From: Tanypteryx hageni
Taxonomy: Eukaryota > Arthropoda > Insecta > Odonata > Petaluridae
Length of the DNA stretch: 64,000 nt
Direction: 5' to 3'
Assembly (NCBI GenBank): GCA_028673005.1
Contig: CM054112.1
Coordinates: forward strand, 24,913,624 to 24,977,623
Both the position numbers and the translations under genes were made by a program. Positions 46,888 to 59,817 of the stretch are shown here, piece by piece. Below the pieces are notes generated by a model. That model did not search any database, had not been told where the DNA came from, and saw nothing but the letters and a program-made list of their open reading frames with translations. Within the stretch, counting starts at the first letter, position 1; every line of letters begins with the position of its first letter.

Positions 46888-47176
46888 CTGGGTTGTCCAA
46901 CCTGCGGCCCGCAAAGCTATGATGAAAGTGCAATCGGAAAAATTTAACATGGATATTCATAAATTTTTGAAGATTTTTATAATAAAACTTTTATATTTAA
47001 ATGTTAAACCTTATTTAGGCTTGATTTTCACTTATGTGGCACCTCAAAATTTATAGTTAACCTCCGATTTAAACTCCAATCCAGTCCGCAGAAGACTTGG
47101 CAACTTCCAATGCGGCTCGCCAAGTATTCGCAACAACCGATGCGGTCGGCCATGTAGAAAAGGTTGTACACCGCTG
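46888..47176. mobile_element. hAT-type MITE (289 bp) with perfect 8-bp duplication
   Basis: Flanked by AACTAGAA at 46880-46887 and 47177-47184. The left end CTGGGTTGTCCAACCTG and the reverse complement of the right end (CAGCGGTGTACAACCTT) form an imperfect terminal repeat. 'gcggcccgc' and 'gcggtcggcc' lie inside. Non-coding. Confidence 0.85.
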
Positions 47177-47184
47177 AACTAGAA

Positions 47185-50100
47185 GCATTTGTTCAAGGAT
47201 AGTCATGAAGCAGTCCTAATTGTAACGGAAATTTGTAATTGATAACTATATGTGGAAAAATGTGCGGATATGAAAATTACATGATACCATCGCGAATATT
47301 ATTGTTATTGAAAAATTTGAAATGATGTTCTGACAAATAGTTATTTCTGTAGAATCGACCTTGCTTTCTCCAAAGAGGAAATGTTCCTCGAAAATTTTAT
47401 CGGTGGTGTTTACATTTTGACTTTTTGACGGTTTCCATACAAGAGTTTTTTTCTGACAGTTCAAAGAAATCTCGCCGTGACTTAGTTATTTCGCGAAGTT
47501 AATTTTACTGATTTTATCATCAATTCCTAAGACGTTAATATTTCGGTACTATTTCGGCTAAATTTACTAGAAATATTAGTCTATTTTCTTATTGTCTGAA
47601 GTTGTGTACATGTAGGGGTTTTACAAAATTCAGGACCAAAATTTCTTCATTTATCTGTGCTTTTAAGGTTATTTTGAAAAGTATATCGTGAGAACTACTA
47701 TTATTCAACTAGTTTCAAACATATTTTTTCATTTTATTTTTGCACATTAACTGGTAAAATTCGGCTGAATGTAAATTTTTCTCGGTAAATTATTTTCCTC
47801 TGGTTGATCAGATTTTTATGCTGCGATCTACAAGCTGGAAATATCGGCTTACTATCTTTAAAGCTTGGATCAGATATAAATGTAATTAATTATTTATTTT
47901 TCGAATACAAATTCAGTTTATCTCAAGAAGGAAATTTATACCAATCGAACTTGTTTCCTAGAATATGTAGCCTCCCGTGTCATGACTAATTGATATTCGA
48001 ATTGGATTAGGTTACCTCACACAGAAAAAATACATTTCCCGACGTCAGGATTGATTTCCGTGGCAATATGTCCTTATAAATTGTCGTAGAATCGACGTCG
48101 CTTGTTACAAAAACATTTCGTGTGCACGCCCTTTATACGAAGGAGCAACTCCTCATATCTGATCTCCTATATTCCGCTCACGGACAGATCAGGCCCATAC
48201 TCCATCCTTGCTCCCTTCTCCATCTCCATTTCTCTCCCCTCCTTGCGCCTCCCATTCCTCATTCCTTATAGGACCCTAGTCCAGTCACGCGCAGTTCGCC
48301 AAACAGACCGCATGTCGAACGGAGAGCTCTTAATTACCGGTAACAGGGTTTCGTCGCTCGGAAAAGAGAGCCTTTCCCAGCGGAGGGGAGCGCTGCCCTC
48401 CTCCAACCCTTATTGCCCTTCTCCTCTTTCTCCCGTTTGCTCCTCTTCTCTCCTTCCCTCTCTCTCTCTCCCTCCCACTTTAATGTCCTCCTCCTTTTAC
48501 CCATCTCTCTCTCTCTCCTCCCGAATCGCCGAATCCTACTGTTCCTCGCCACCTTACCATTTATGGCGCCGGTGGAGGTCTTCATAAGTCTCCAAGTTGT
48601 CATACGGCGAAAGTGTGAGGAAGAGAGATAGAGAAAGAGGACCGGGAATTTATGGAGCTCCATCTTTGCGGGACAATGTTCCCTGAAATTTCTTAATTGA
48701 GTCCTATGTCCCCTTCCAATGCCCTTCATAAAAGACGCATTGCTAAGCTAGCTACCTTCTGGAAGGAATTCTCCTTTGACTCATCTGATAGTAGTAGATT
48801 AGTGGTGCATATGCTATCTTGTGTTTGGTCTCCCTCCGTTTGGTTTTCTGCGCTTGCAGCGTTATTTCGGATCTATTGAGCGATGCAGCTAATCGATGTT
48901 TCTCGCCGCGGCTGAGCGTTCATTCTCATCGAATTGAAGTTGAGCTAATTGGTGCTAGTCAATGGAGGAAACTATTTTATGCCGATAATGTCGCGTGACA
49001 TTCTTACTGCTGAAATCGTTTTAGACTTACTGATTTGTTTAATTGCAACTCTGTAATGAATTACGATGTACAATTCATTAAAATTCCAAGATCATCCATA
49101 TAAGACACCGTTTTTTTTTGGTGGAGACATCGAATAAAAGGAAATCATGAGCAATTGAAGTCCTATGAACTCGGCGACAATTTGGGTTTAGCAAATATCT
49201 ACCTAAATTACTTCTTATTACTACTTGGGAAGGGGAATTATACCATCTCGCTGTTATCCTTGTACGAACGTGTTCTGAATATCATAAGTAGAAATTAAAT
49301 CTATTTTTGGCTAATAAAATTAGATTATTACCTGTTTTCAGGTTGTCAAATTTTTTTAGATTCCTGTATGTATAAAATTGCTTCCATTTGACAAAACATG
49401 GTTGTTTCTACGCATTATTTAGTCTGTAGTACTCAATTTAGTTAGAATTTAGCAGTAAAGATATTTTCTCATCTCCAACGTTTGTGTTCGTCGCGTTTCC
49501 CGACATTTAGGTCTCGCAGCGTTCGCTTTTCATGTTAGATCCATTTTATGACCTGCGTGGATTTCTTCCGCGCAAAGCGTCGACGTCCGCAATTTTTACA
49601 AGTCCCTCGTCTCTCGCCACTTCGCAAAAGATCTGTTAGTTCCTTTCGGCAAAATGCGTCTGGATTTTCACAATCGTCGGTGGCACTTTTTGTTGTTTGC
49701 TTTTCCTGATCGTAATGCGTCCCACGTGGTGCCCGAATACGCACCCTTGCCATCCTCTTCCCACCCCTTCCTACCCTTTCCCACTCCTCGGTGCGTGTCT
49801 GTGCATACAGCGTGATTGCCCTCGTGTTTCCTCCCTCACCACCATGGCCTTCTCACTCCACCCTCGCGCTCTCCCCTTTCATCTAATCCGTCCCATTCTC
49901 ATACCACCGTGTACTCCATCTGCCTATCATGCGCGCTGCCCCGTCCTCTCCCCCCTTATGCGGCCTATATTTCATTCCCCCAACACGCCGCCACTGTATG
50001 CAGTCACCCTTGCATTTATAATCGGTCGAGTTTTGGTCTGGCTATACAGAAAGCAGTCATTTTAGCTCGATGGTCTACAGACAGTGGGAAAATGTCGATT

Positions 50101-51080
50101 CTATTACAGTAATTTTGTTTTTACTAGGAGTTAAATAGTACTGACCTTTGTTTATGGTCATGTAATGTAGCTGTGTGATGAAAACTCTTGTTCTGTTTGA
50201 AGGCGAAAGTAATTGGTAAAAATATAAAAGGCTAAAAGCTTATTAAGTAATTTCAATATATTGGCATTTGATTTTTTTTATTCCAGTCGCATAGCGTCTT
50301 AAGTCAAAATCAAAATTGAAAATTATGGCACTCAATTTCAATTAACCTATTAAAGATAAGGGATATGATCACCCAACCCAATCCCATTCTTCGCGTTTCT
50401 CTATCAAGGCAGGTAATAATGATAATGTATTTCAGGTATGTGTTTTATTTTTGCAAGTGAGGTTTTAAGTTAGTGTTTTTTCTTGTATTGTTAAAATCGT
50501 TTTTGGTGGTGTTGAATCTGGCAACTTCCAGTGAGTTAATTAGTTTATAATTTAAGCTTTTCCTTAGATTTTTGCCAATAAAAAACCGCGTTGCGCGAAA
50601 TTTCGTTAAAAGCCGTTTGAGATTTTTATTTTAGAAGATGATGCATGTACATTTTTGTGCTCCTGTCTTTTTTACGCGATAACTATATATGGTAGGTGTG
50701 AGTGTTAAAATCTCACCGTTGGAAAAATTAACGGATGCCTGCCATAGGTCGAACAAAATCCGCACATACATTGATCAAATAAAGTTATAATCGCAATCGG
50801 TAGGAATTTTGCGTCATCGTAAAGTTGATATATTCATATTTTCTCCTGTTCCGCGGATACGAACGCATGGACCGATTTTCCCGAAATATGTTGCCTCGAA
50901 GGATAGATGAGGCTCGTCGCCCTCCTTGCTTAGAGTAATGCCTGCCAACGTCTGATATACGGATCCTCGCATTTTACAAGGGAACGCAATTTGTAAATCG
51001 TTTAGTTCGCCTTTGACGCTAATTTGTCAGTTTCCCTAATTAAGTCTCTCCATCGCGGGAAAATTTCCATTCGACCCCAG
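47185..51080. other. Non-coding with pyrimidine-rich blocks at 48180-48580 and 49740-50000
   Basis: The two blocks are C/T-rich on the + strand with some CpG. The intervening stretches are AT-rich and hold nothing recognisable. The small minus frame at 49535-49753 contains four Cys but no known motif. Confidence 0.5.
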
Positions 51081-51482
51081 CCTTCAGGATCTTCCATTCC
51101 CTCCATTACGCTCCCCACCCTCCTCCTCTCTCTATGGTCCGCTTCTTCTTACGGCCACCCTCTTTCCCTTTCTCAAAGACGTTCTCCTCCCCTTCCACAC
51201 CTCTCCACTCCCCATCTTTTTAACCCCTCATCGCTCAACATCACACCCCCGCCAGACATCGGGAGCACCCCTCTCTTCCCCTTCTCCTCTCTCCACCTTC
51301 TTCTCCTCTCTCCACCTTCTTCTCCTCTCTCCACCCCTTCTCCTCTCTCCACCCCATTCTCCTCTCTCCACCCCCTTCTCCTCTCTCCACCTCCTCCTCC
51401 TCTCTCCACCCCCTTCTCCTCTCTCCACCCCCTTCTCCTCTCTCCACCCTCTTCCCTCCGCCTCTTAGCTCGCCCTCCTTAG
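51081..51482 (+). repeat. Pyrimidine-rich block with a 19-bp minisatellite
   Basis: From about 51283 to 51452 a 19-bp unit (TTCTCCTCTCTCCACCCCC and variants) repeats about nine times in tandem. The strand is nearly pure C/T. Frames on both strands are open by composition only. Confidence 0.8.
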
Positions 51483-53480
51483 TCGGGTCTTCTTCTCGCT
51501 TCTCCCGTGAGTACCTGATTAGGGTTATCTCGTTACCCGCTCCGAAGCGATCGAGGGGAGAGGGAGAGGAGTTAAGGAAGGAGTAGGGGGATAGAGGACG
51601 TCTTAAGGGATGCGCGTGATAATGGCTTCTATTCTCTCCCTCTTTCCCTCTTCTCTATCTTCCATCGTGTTTACTTTTGAAAAATTCTATGCTCTTTGAA
51701 TTTATCATTATTGGCTTTTCCTGTTAATTTGTGGAGTTTTTCCGACATACGATCATTGATGGGAAATTAAACATTTGTAACGATGTTTGGACTAAAATTT
51801 CAATCCTAGAAAGATCGTGTTTTCAAGAATAGCAAGTTCTTGTAGGATCCTATTTGCCATTCAGCATTTTGCGCATATTTTTAATGGGATTTTCAATTGT
51901 TTATTTTTTGGCGTCACTCTTTTGATATATCTCGTATATTTTTTCGAAACACAGGGGCTTACAATAGTAAGTCACTCAGCGTCAAGCATTCGAAGTTTAA
52001 GATTTTTTAAAATCTTGAATTACCAAATCATATGATTTTCAAGGCTTTCCGACGCGTTTGTGTCAACCGCTCACTGGTATTTTAATTTTTCTACTCTAAT
52101 TTCTCATTTTAACTTTAACTATTTAGCGTTCGTGCCTATTTTTTCACGCTATCCTTGTTTTTCCAGTTCTCCCTTTCGTCAGATCGCAAAGCGCCGTCGT
52201 ATTTTGTCCTTCCCGATCCTCTCTCCCTTTCCTTCTCCATCTGGAGTAATGTCGCGGGATTTCCTTGCAGATTATCTCTCCTTCGACCCGACTGTTTTCA
52301 GGAGAACGTGAAGGGATAATCCTTCCTTCGCCTTTCCGCTCTTCGCTTCCCTTCTCTTCTTTTTTCCCATCTCCTATTCCCTGCTTCAATCTCCGCAGTT
52401 CCCTTTTCCAGATGCAGCATCCGTTCCGGATCATTTCCTCCTTTCACAGTTATTGGCGCCTCTGCCTTTTTTACTTCAGGTGCGTGTGCCACCTTGAAAG
52501 ATCGCCGAATTTCCGAATGCTTTAAGTGTAACATGTGACAAATAATATAAAGTACTCACAAAATTTTTATTTAACGGAACCTTTACTTTTTGTTGCTCTA
52601 TGTTTCTTGAGAAGAAACTATGCGTTTGACTCTCATATCTCTTTCAATAGAAGTAGTGATAGTTCTACATTTCAAACTTCCGTTTCATTTCCCATCATAT
52701 TTAACAGTTCTGAATTAGTCTTCATGCGAAAATAATCTCTTAATATGTTTTTGCGACTAAAGGCATCCGATCGTAGGAATTTTGTCACTGATTAATTTTA
52801 TGAAAACCACAAGTCTCTATAATCTAAGAGAAGGAATGATGCATGCCAGTGCGCCTGTATCGAGTTAATCGGTATTAATGAAATCAGTTATCGTTGTACG
52901 AGTCTCTTTGTCTCATTGTCAGTCGCCGTTTTAATGGATACGTGGATTGTGGCGCTTTCCAATGGAAATAGCTTTAAAAGGGGAAGGTGATTAATATGAG
53001 GAATTCTCTCGTTGACTCGCTAATTTAGTTGTCGACGTAATTTGAGGCTACGAGACTGATAGTCTGCAAAACGAACAGCTTCGAGCCTCAGCTCATACTA
53101 AGAAATGAAGCGAAATGTGGTGTAACTGATTATAGGATTGTTAAAACATAGATATAATGACACTTTTCACTAATACTTTAATTTCGTTCAATAAAGTGAA
53201 TTATATATCAATGGAATGATATCTCTTGTCAGTTTAATTCATTACCTCAAAGCCTCGCTCATCGTTATCCTTTAGCACCCCTTCGCTAAATAAATACTCA
53301 CCAGTTTAATTAAGTTGTCACCTGCACCCCTAAGCGTTTCATATCTTAAATCTTCTGTAACTCAGAATACCCTATCTTAAAACTCGCACATAAAATTCGC
53401 TGCTTTCAGGCGATGCTAATCGTGAAGTAGTTCGTCAGAAATAAACTTTCGTGCAGTTCAAGTCACCTTTCCAACGGGTT
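51483..53480. other. Non-coding, with a pyrimidine-rich patch at 52170-52420
   Basis: No supported gene. 52500-53480 is AT-rich and anonymous. Confidence 0.5.
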
Positions 53481-54860
53481 AATCGCAGTTTTCGGCTTCG
53501 GTTAGGGCATGAAGCGCCCAAGTGTAACCCTGCTCTTCCCTAAAATGCAAATCGGTTGCCGTGCCACTCTCTCTTTCGGAAGCGGGAGACAAATGGTGAG
53601 ATAGGGAGGAAGAGACAACGCCGGTAAAGCTCCCCGCACCCTTTCGCTTCGTTTCAGCGTTTAAAAACTCGTGTAAAAAGGGGAGGTGGAATTCCCCTCT
53701 CCCCCGCTCCGCCCTATCTAAAGAGCGGCGTGCACGCCTCGGTGCGGAGAGGCAAACTATCTCCGGGGACTTTTTGCTCCCGAATGCCGCCACCACAGTG
53801 AAAATGGAAGGAGGGTGGAAGGGGGAGAAAAAAACATTCGGCCCACGTCTCAGAACGAAGCGAATTGAGTGAGCGAGCACTTGTTAGGCAGAGAAAGGAG
53901 TGACGGGATAGCTCTTCCCTCCCACGCAGCCCGGTTCCTTTTTGCCGAGGGTGGGGCGCGCGCGCGCTGCACTTCAATGATTGCCTCTGAGTATACCGCC
54001 GTCGCCGGACCGTCCGGCCCCCCTCCTCCTCCCTCCCTTGCCCCCGCTTCTTCCTCGACCCCCACCCATCTACCCACTCGCACGCACGCACGAAGAGGGA
54101 GCGAGGGGGGAGGAGGTCGGAGGAGTTCGCCATGGAGTATCTCCCTCTCTCTCTCTCTCTTCCTCCGTACCCTTTTCTCTTCCCCATTTGTTTCCCTAAT
54201 TCATTCGGTCTCTAATCCATTCGCCTTTCCTCTCTCTCTCTTGTAATCCCTTGACCGCTCTCTCCCTCTTTCTCCATATGCTTCTATCCCTTTCTCTCTC
54301 TCTCTCACACTCTTCCACGGTTTTTGCTGCTCGATGATCCCAGGTGCGGATCCGGGAAAGCCCGCTGGAGGGTGTGTGCGTCCTCTTTCCCCTCCTTCCC
54401 TCCCCCTCTCTTCCTCTCCCTCCTTTTCCGCCCTCTTTCCTCTCTTCCGATGCCTAAGCCTCTCTCAGCCCTACCTACCATCTCGCCTCCCTCTCTTTCC
54501 CCCCATCCCTCTGTCGGCCGAACCCGCTTTGCGAAATTATGGTTGCTCAAAGAAAACCCTTTCTCTCCCTATGTTTTCCGAATAAACCATCTCCTCCTCC
54601 CTCCTCTTCTGTCTTCAATTCTTTCTCTCCGTCCCTCCAGCGCACCACCGCGCCTGCAAAAAACGCCCGCACGCTAGCTTTTCTCCCATTTCTCCATCCC
54701 TCTCTTTGCCGTCTCTCTTTTTCTGCGTTTCTCCTTCGTATCCTGGCGTCTGTCTCTTCCTTCTCGATGTCTCGAGTGGCCTTAAAGGACCGTACTTTGT
54801 CCCGAATAATGCTCCCTGTCATCGGAGGATCTGCTCCTCACAGTTTTACTCCTTAGATTG
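53481..54860 (+). other. CpG-rich and pyrimidine-rich block
   Basis: 53500-54125 is CpG-rich, including CGCGCGCGC at about 53957. 54140-54760 is C/T-rich with (TC)n runs at 54148-54162 and 54228-54242. Frames in both directions are compositional. A CpG-rich promoter-like region is conceivable, but no gene follows it. Confidence 0.5.
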
Positions 54861-55640
54861 CTCTCATGTCGAATAGCTTTGTGTGTTCCTATGTGTTTAA
54901 TAGCAGATATTGCTATACCTAAAACGATGTCTTCCGGTTCGCCCTACCTGCCCTACTTTTCCCTCATTATTCATAATAGAATCAGTCATAATGTAGGATT
55001 CTTTGTTGAAAGTTGCGTTGCTGAAGTTCGCTCTTTAATTACCTCTGGGAAGTTTTTTTTATTCTAAACGTTGAACGAAGCTATGTAAAAGAGCTTCTGA
55101 AACGAGGACCTGTGAACCACTCGTGACGGGCCTAATCAGAAACAATATTTTTTTTTTAGATAAAAGCGGCCGGAGGCAGACTAAATCTTCTGTTAATTGT
55201 ATTTCTCCAAGAGTTGAGAATATGTGAAATAGCCTTTTTACGTAATTTTGTCACGGAAAATTTTTTGTCATTAAGGGCAACCATATTTTTGTCATCTTCA
55301 TGAAGTTATGTTTACCGACTTGGATTTACATATTGGACAGTATTACTTGTTTTCCTAAATAATTAATGTGGCTTAAAATGCTATTTCTTGAGTCGTGTAT
55401 ATTAAAGATTAAAAGATTAAAGATTGTAATGATGGAAATAACTGATTTATTTGCATCAGAATCGAAATAATATTTTCAAACTAACGTAAATGTCGGAACA
55501 TGACGGAGCATCTAATTGTATGCATTTATCTGATTTTTGCTTGTTTTTTAATTAGAAAGACAAAAGTAATTTGCAAAATAAAAATCTTCGTTAAAATGAA
55601 TCAAATAACCATATTTTACAAGTGCTGTTGATGGAAAAAT
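54861..55640. other. AT-rich non-coding, nothing recognised
   Basis: No gene or repeat could be supported. Confidence 0.5.
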
Positions 55641-55760
55641 TTCCTCACCTCCCCTCTCTTCTTCACTCTCCCTCCTACTCCCCCTCCCTCCCTTCTTCCT
55701 CTCACTCTCCCTCCCTCCCTTCTTCCTCTCACTCTCCCTCCATCCCTCTCATTCCAACTT
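55641..55760 (+). repeat. Pyrimidine minisatellite, about 27-bp unit
   Basis: CTTCTTCCTCTCACTCTCCC with a following 'tccctccc' repeats about two to three times. Pure C/T with few A. Confidence 0.7.
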
Positions 55761-55779
55761 TATTAAAATAGAGTAATAA

Positions 55780-56290
55780 AAAGCTCCTGGAATCGAAATC
55801 GGGCCTTTCTTATATACATTTTCAACTCGGGTACCGGAAGTACATCCTAACTAATTCAATGATAAGCACTTCAATATCAAAAACTGAAAAAGTTACGTTT
55901 GGTATTTGCAATAGCCATAACATGGTTATCTTATTAGGATCGATGCGGCGAGATAACACTGATGGTGGCTGCATTCTAGCCGAAATGCGTATCTGTTTTT
56001 TAATAACCTTGCTTTGGCTATTAAAGATACCTAGGAGAAGCGCTTAATTTTTCAATTTTTGATATTGATATTCTTGAATTTGTTTTCAGCCATAAGTCGA
56101 GCTCGATAATTACCTAGTGAGTCAAGTCTTAACTAATTAAAATCTATCAGTAGAAGTGCAGGAAAGTTGGAGAAATAGCATTTTTTTTAAACCTGATACA
56201 AGTATTTTTAAATGCGTATCCTTGAACTATTGTTCAGCCATAAGACGAGCTCGATAGTTCCCTGTCGAATGCAGGAAAGTTAACAAAAAT
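55780..56290. repeat. SINE-like head copy 2 followed by repeat X copy 3
   Basis: 55780-55835 matches the tRNA-derived piece at 18597 ('agctcctggaatcgaa', then 'ctcggg'). 55890-56130 carries repeat X ('ctgcattctagccgaaatgcg', 'ataaccttgctttggctatt', 'cagccataagtcgagctcgata'). The last motif is repeated at 56215-56270. The adjacency suggests one composite SINE family. Confidence 0.5.
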
Positions 56291-57416
56291 GTGGGTCAGA
56301 TAATGACAAGACGCAAACGATGCAAATTATATATTTTGCCCTTCAAGTTAGAATTTTTATTTATCGTTTAGCAAATTAAGTATTCTCTATATGTTGGAAT
56401 ATGGAGAATATTCATCGTAATTCCGTTTTTAATAGTTGTGCGCTATTTCGTTTTTACTCTATTGAGGTACCAATAAATTAGTAATAATCGTATTTTTATG
56501 CTGCGTTAAGTTGTCCAAAGCGAACTGTCTGACGAATTATGTAAGCAACTCTAATCAACGTTTAGAATCGTCAAATTTTAATAATAACGATGTAATTAAC
56601 ATTTATTTTGTAAGGTTAGATAAATATTGACAATGAGGCTATTATTTATTTATTTAAGTTGCTATTTTGAGTTAGCGTTTAGCTAAGGTTGACATCTCGA
56701 ACTGTTTCCATTGCGGCTATAAAACTATTTATTATCTTTGAAATTTTTGAAAATCTTCATTTAAGCGAACTGCTTGAGTAAAATAATGAATTTGGTAAAA
56801 TTTATAAATTAAAATATTTTCCCATTTCGCAATTGTTTGTGCTGCGTTAATGTAAACTTATTAGAAAACACCGAAAGGCAAACTTTTTCATTTTTTTAAT
56901 ATTATGATAGAATTAAATATTTGAATGAAGATTCAGAGTGCTACCAATTTTATCTTTCTTTATGACCGTCGCATGACGGGAATATACACCATTTACCATT
57001 ATAATTGCTCGTCTGAAATAATGGGAGGAATGAATGATGCGTTGGGTTGGTAATTAAAACATGCTAAACTATAATAAGATATACATTTTATTATACTTCC
57101 AGTAATGATTCCATTCATATTACAGATATGCTTCCACTCTGATTTTATAATATAAATTGTATTACCCTTTCGATTGCAAATCATATTAAGTTAACAACAT
57201 CAAAAATGTAATTTCCAGACAAAATTAAAACTAACGCGTGAAGTATTCATGGCACAATAATTTTTCATTGTTAAATCCTTGAAAACTTCTCTTTTTACCT
57301 ATTTTAAATCGATTCTGTACTTATACAAGTTTTTCTGACTAGAAGCGTAAATTTCGTTTATTTTAACGTCAACACGTTTTAGTCCCAAGCTCGTATTTGT
57401 CGAGTTGTTTTATCAT
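56291..57416. other. AT-rich non-coding, nothing recognised
   Basis: No gene or repeat could be supported. Confidence 0.5.
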
Positions 57417-57572
57417 CTCTCCCTCCCTCCCTATGTTTGGCTGTAGAATCTCCAGAGCAATGCGGAAGGGGAGCATTCAAACTGCTGCTGTTTGGAACGA
57501 AATGGGACGATAAGAAATGGAACACGACATATCAGCTAGTAAGTTCATTTTGCAACTCCATCACAACTGGAA

Positions 57573-58640
57573 GTTAATTGCCCTGCAAAACGTAACCGAA
57601 ATAGGAAAGATAGAGGACATACATCTGCATGGTTAATTGTCCAGCAAAATGTAACGGAAATCGGAAAGATGCAGCGAATACATCTGTGTGGATATTTGCC
57701 CAGCAAAACGCAACGAAAATCAGAAAGATGCAGCAAATACATCTGTGCGGACATTTGTCCAGCATAACGTAACGAAAATCGGAAAGATGCAGCGAATACA
57801 TCTGTGTGGATATTTGCCCAGCAAAACGCAACGAAAATCAGAAAGATGCAGCAAATACATCTGTGCGGACATTTGTCCAGCATAACGTAACGAAAATCAG
57901 AAAGATGCAGCAAATGCATCTGCATGAATATTTGCCCAGCAAAACGCAACGAAAATCAGAAAGATGCAGCAAATACATCTGTGCGGACATTTGTCCAGCA
58001 TAACGTAACGAAAATCGGAAAGATGCAGCGAATACATCTGTGTGGATATTTGCCCAGCAAAACGCAACGAAAATCAGAAAGATGCAGCAAATACATCTGT
58101 GCGGACATTTGTCCAGCATAACGTAACGAAAATCAGAAAGATGCAGCAAATGCATCTGCATGAATATTTGCCCAGCAAAACGCAACGAAAATCAGAAAGA
58201 TGCAGCAAATACATCTGTGCGGACATTTGTCCAGCATAACGTAACGAAAATCAGAAAGATGCAGCAAATGCATCTGCATGAATATTTGCCCAGCAAAACG
58301 CAACGAAAATCAGAAAGATGCAGCAAATACATCTGTGCGGACATTTGCCCAGCATAACGTAACGAAAATCAGAAAGATGCAGCAAATGCATCTGCATGAA
58401 TATTTGCCCAGCAAAACGCAACGAAAATCAGAAAGATGCAGCAAATACATCTGTGCGGACATTTGTCCAGCATAACGTAACGAAAATCAGAAAGATGCAG
58501 CAAATGCATCTGCATGAATATTTGCCCAGCAAAACGCAACGAAAATCAGAAAGATGCAGTAAATACATCTGTGCGGACATTTGTCCAGCATAACGTAACG
58601 GAAATCGGAAAGATGCAGCATATTCACCTGCGAGGATATT
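57573..58640 (+). repeat. 59-bp satellite array, about 18 monomers, 118-bp dimer order
   Basis: Monomers alternate between an A type ('acatttgtccagcataacg') and a B type ('tatttgcccagcaaaacgc'), giving a 118-bp higher-order unit. Dimers are almost identical in the centre of the array and diverge at both edges, as expected from unequal exchange. The serial 65-codon frames arise because stop-free stretches recur every 118 bp; since 118 is not a multiple of three, the frame shifts each time, so the array is not coding. Confidence 0.9.
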
Positions 58641-59720
58641 TTACCGACATGTCAGTTCAACATTTTCTCTGACTCTTGGTTGTTTCTTCTTCATTTATCA
58701 TGCAACTCTATTGTAAAATATTCAGGAGAAAATTCAATTCCACTAAAAGCATTTTTGTATAATCATTAGTTCATGCGGGCAGTTGGCTGCTCCTACTCTT
58801 GACTGACATTGAAAATTCATTTACTTTCTCCTAACACACTTGAAGAGCCAACGACTGTGAAATTTAGAGAAATATTCCCTAACACGGTTCCTTGATCGAT
58901 TATAAAGCCAGGTTATTGCACGTGCTGACAGGAATAATGTTTGCAGTTACTACCCATCTGTCTTTCCTAGCCCTGTCCTTCGCGAACAAGTCCCTCTCCG
59001 CCATATTAAAAATCAAAATAAATATCAACATAAGATTAGAAAATAACGTCTTGCTCCTTTGTCTTCGTAAGCTTCGGCGTCTTCATTAATTGGCTGCCGT
59101 GCATTCCATTAGTCCCGAGAAACAATCTTTAGCTCCTTTTCTTGAGTGAAGCTTTCGCCTGTTGAGATGTAATAAGAACAATTAATTGCAAATTTTCTAT
59201 TGGAAATAAGCCGTTAACAAGCAATATATTATACTTTAATAAATTTTCAGATATTCAGAGATATTATACGAGTAGTTTTACTTTGTTCGAAATATGAAAA
59301 GATGCGATTGACGTTAGTTAAGTTTTCTTTTCGGTGAAATGAGACGCTTATAATACATCCCGAAAATTTTTGTAAATACAGCACTCCCATACAAGTTTCA
59401 ATTATTTATTGGATTCAACTGAATTAGGGAATTATTTTACTCAAAGAATATTGGCCATATTTTCAACCGAAAGGCATGATGTGCCCAAAGTGAATTATTA
59501 ATCACATAAGATATTTAGCTATAAAAACTTTTAATTTATTTAATTACCAATCTCATGCTTAAATATTAGCATATCGTGGAAGGATATATTTTCTTACCTT
59601 TGCCTCTTCCTCGTAAATCATCCTCGGTGAGGGGTTTTGATAGATTCTTCAGAGATTTCGGTAACTTGACCCGAGGAGGCAAAATGCCCGTCCGTTTCTG
59701 AAGAAATAAAACCAATATAT

Positions 59721-59721
59721 A

Positions 59722-59816
<95 letters not shown>
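59721..59816. repeat. (CA)n(TA)n compound microsatellite
   Basis: About 14 CA units followed by about 33 TA units. Adjacent sequence 59640-59710 contains TTCAGAGA and TTTCTGAAGAA inverted motifs reminiscent of the P1/P2 modules. Confidence 0.9.

Positions 59817-59817
<1 letters not shown>

Noticed and set aside
49535..49753. Small Cys-containing minus-strand protein
   Set aside because: No recognisable zinc-finger spacing and no supporting context.
51024..51482. 152-codon frame and three opposite-strand Glu/Arg/Gly-rich frames
   Set aside because: Products of the 19-bp pyrimidine minisatellite read in different frames.
53481..54246. CpG-rich stretch as a promoter with coding frames on both strands
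   Set aside because: No downstream gene could be recognised, and both-strand open frames reflect composition.
57545..58593. Series of 65- to 134-codon repeated frames resembling a repeat protein
   Set aside because: Created by the 118-bp satellite period. The frame shifts each period (118 is not divisible by 3), so no single repeat protein is encoded.
57573..58640. CRISPR-like regular array
   Set aside because: Monomers are contiguous without unique spacers, and the context is a eukaryotic genome.
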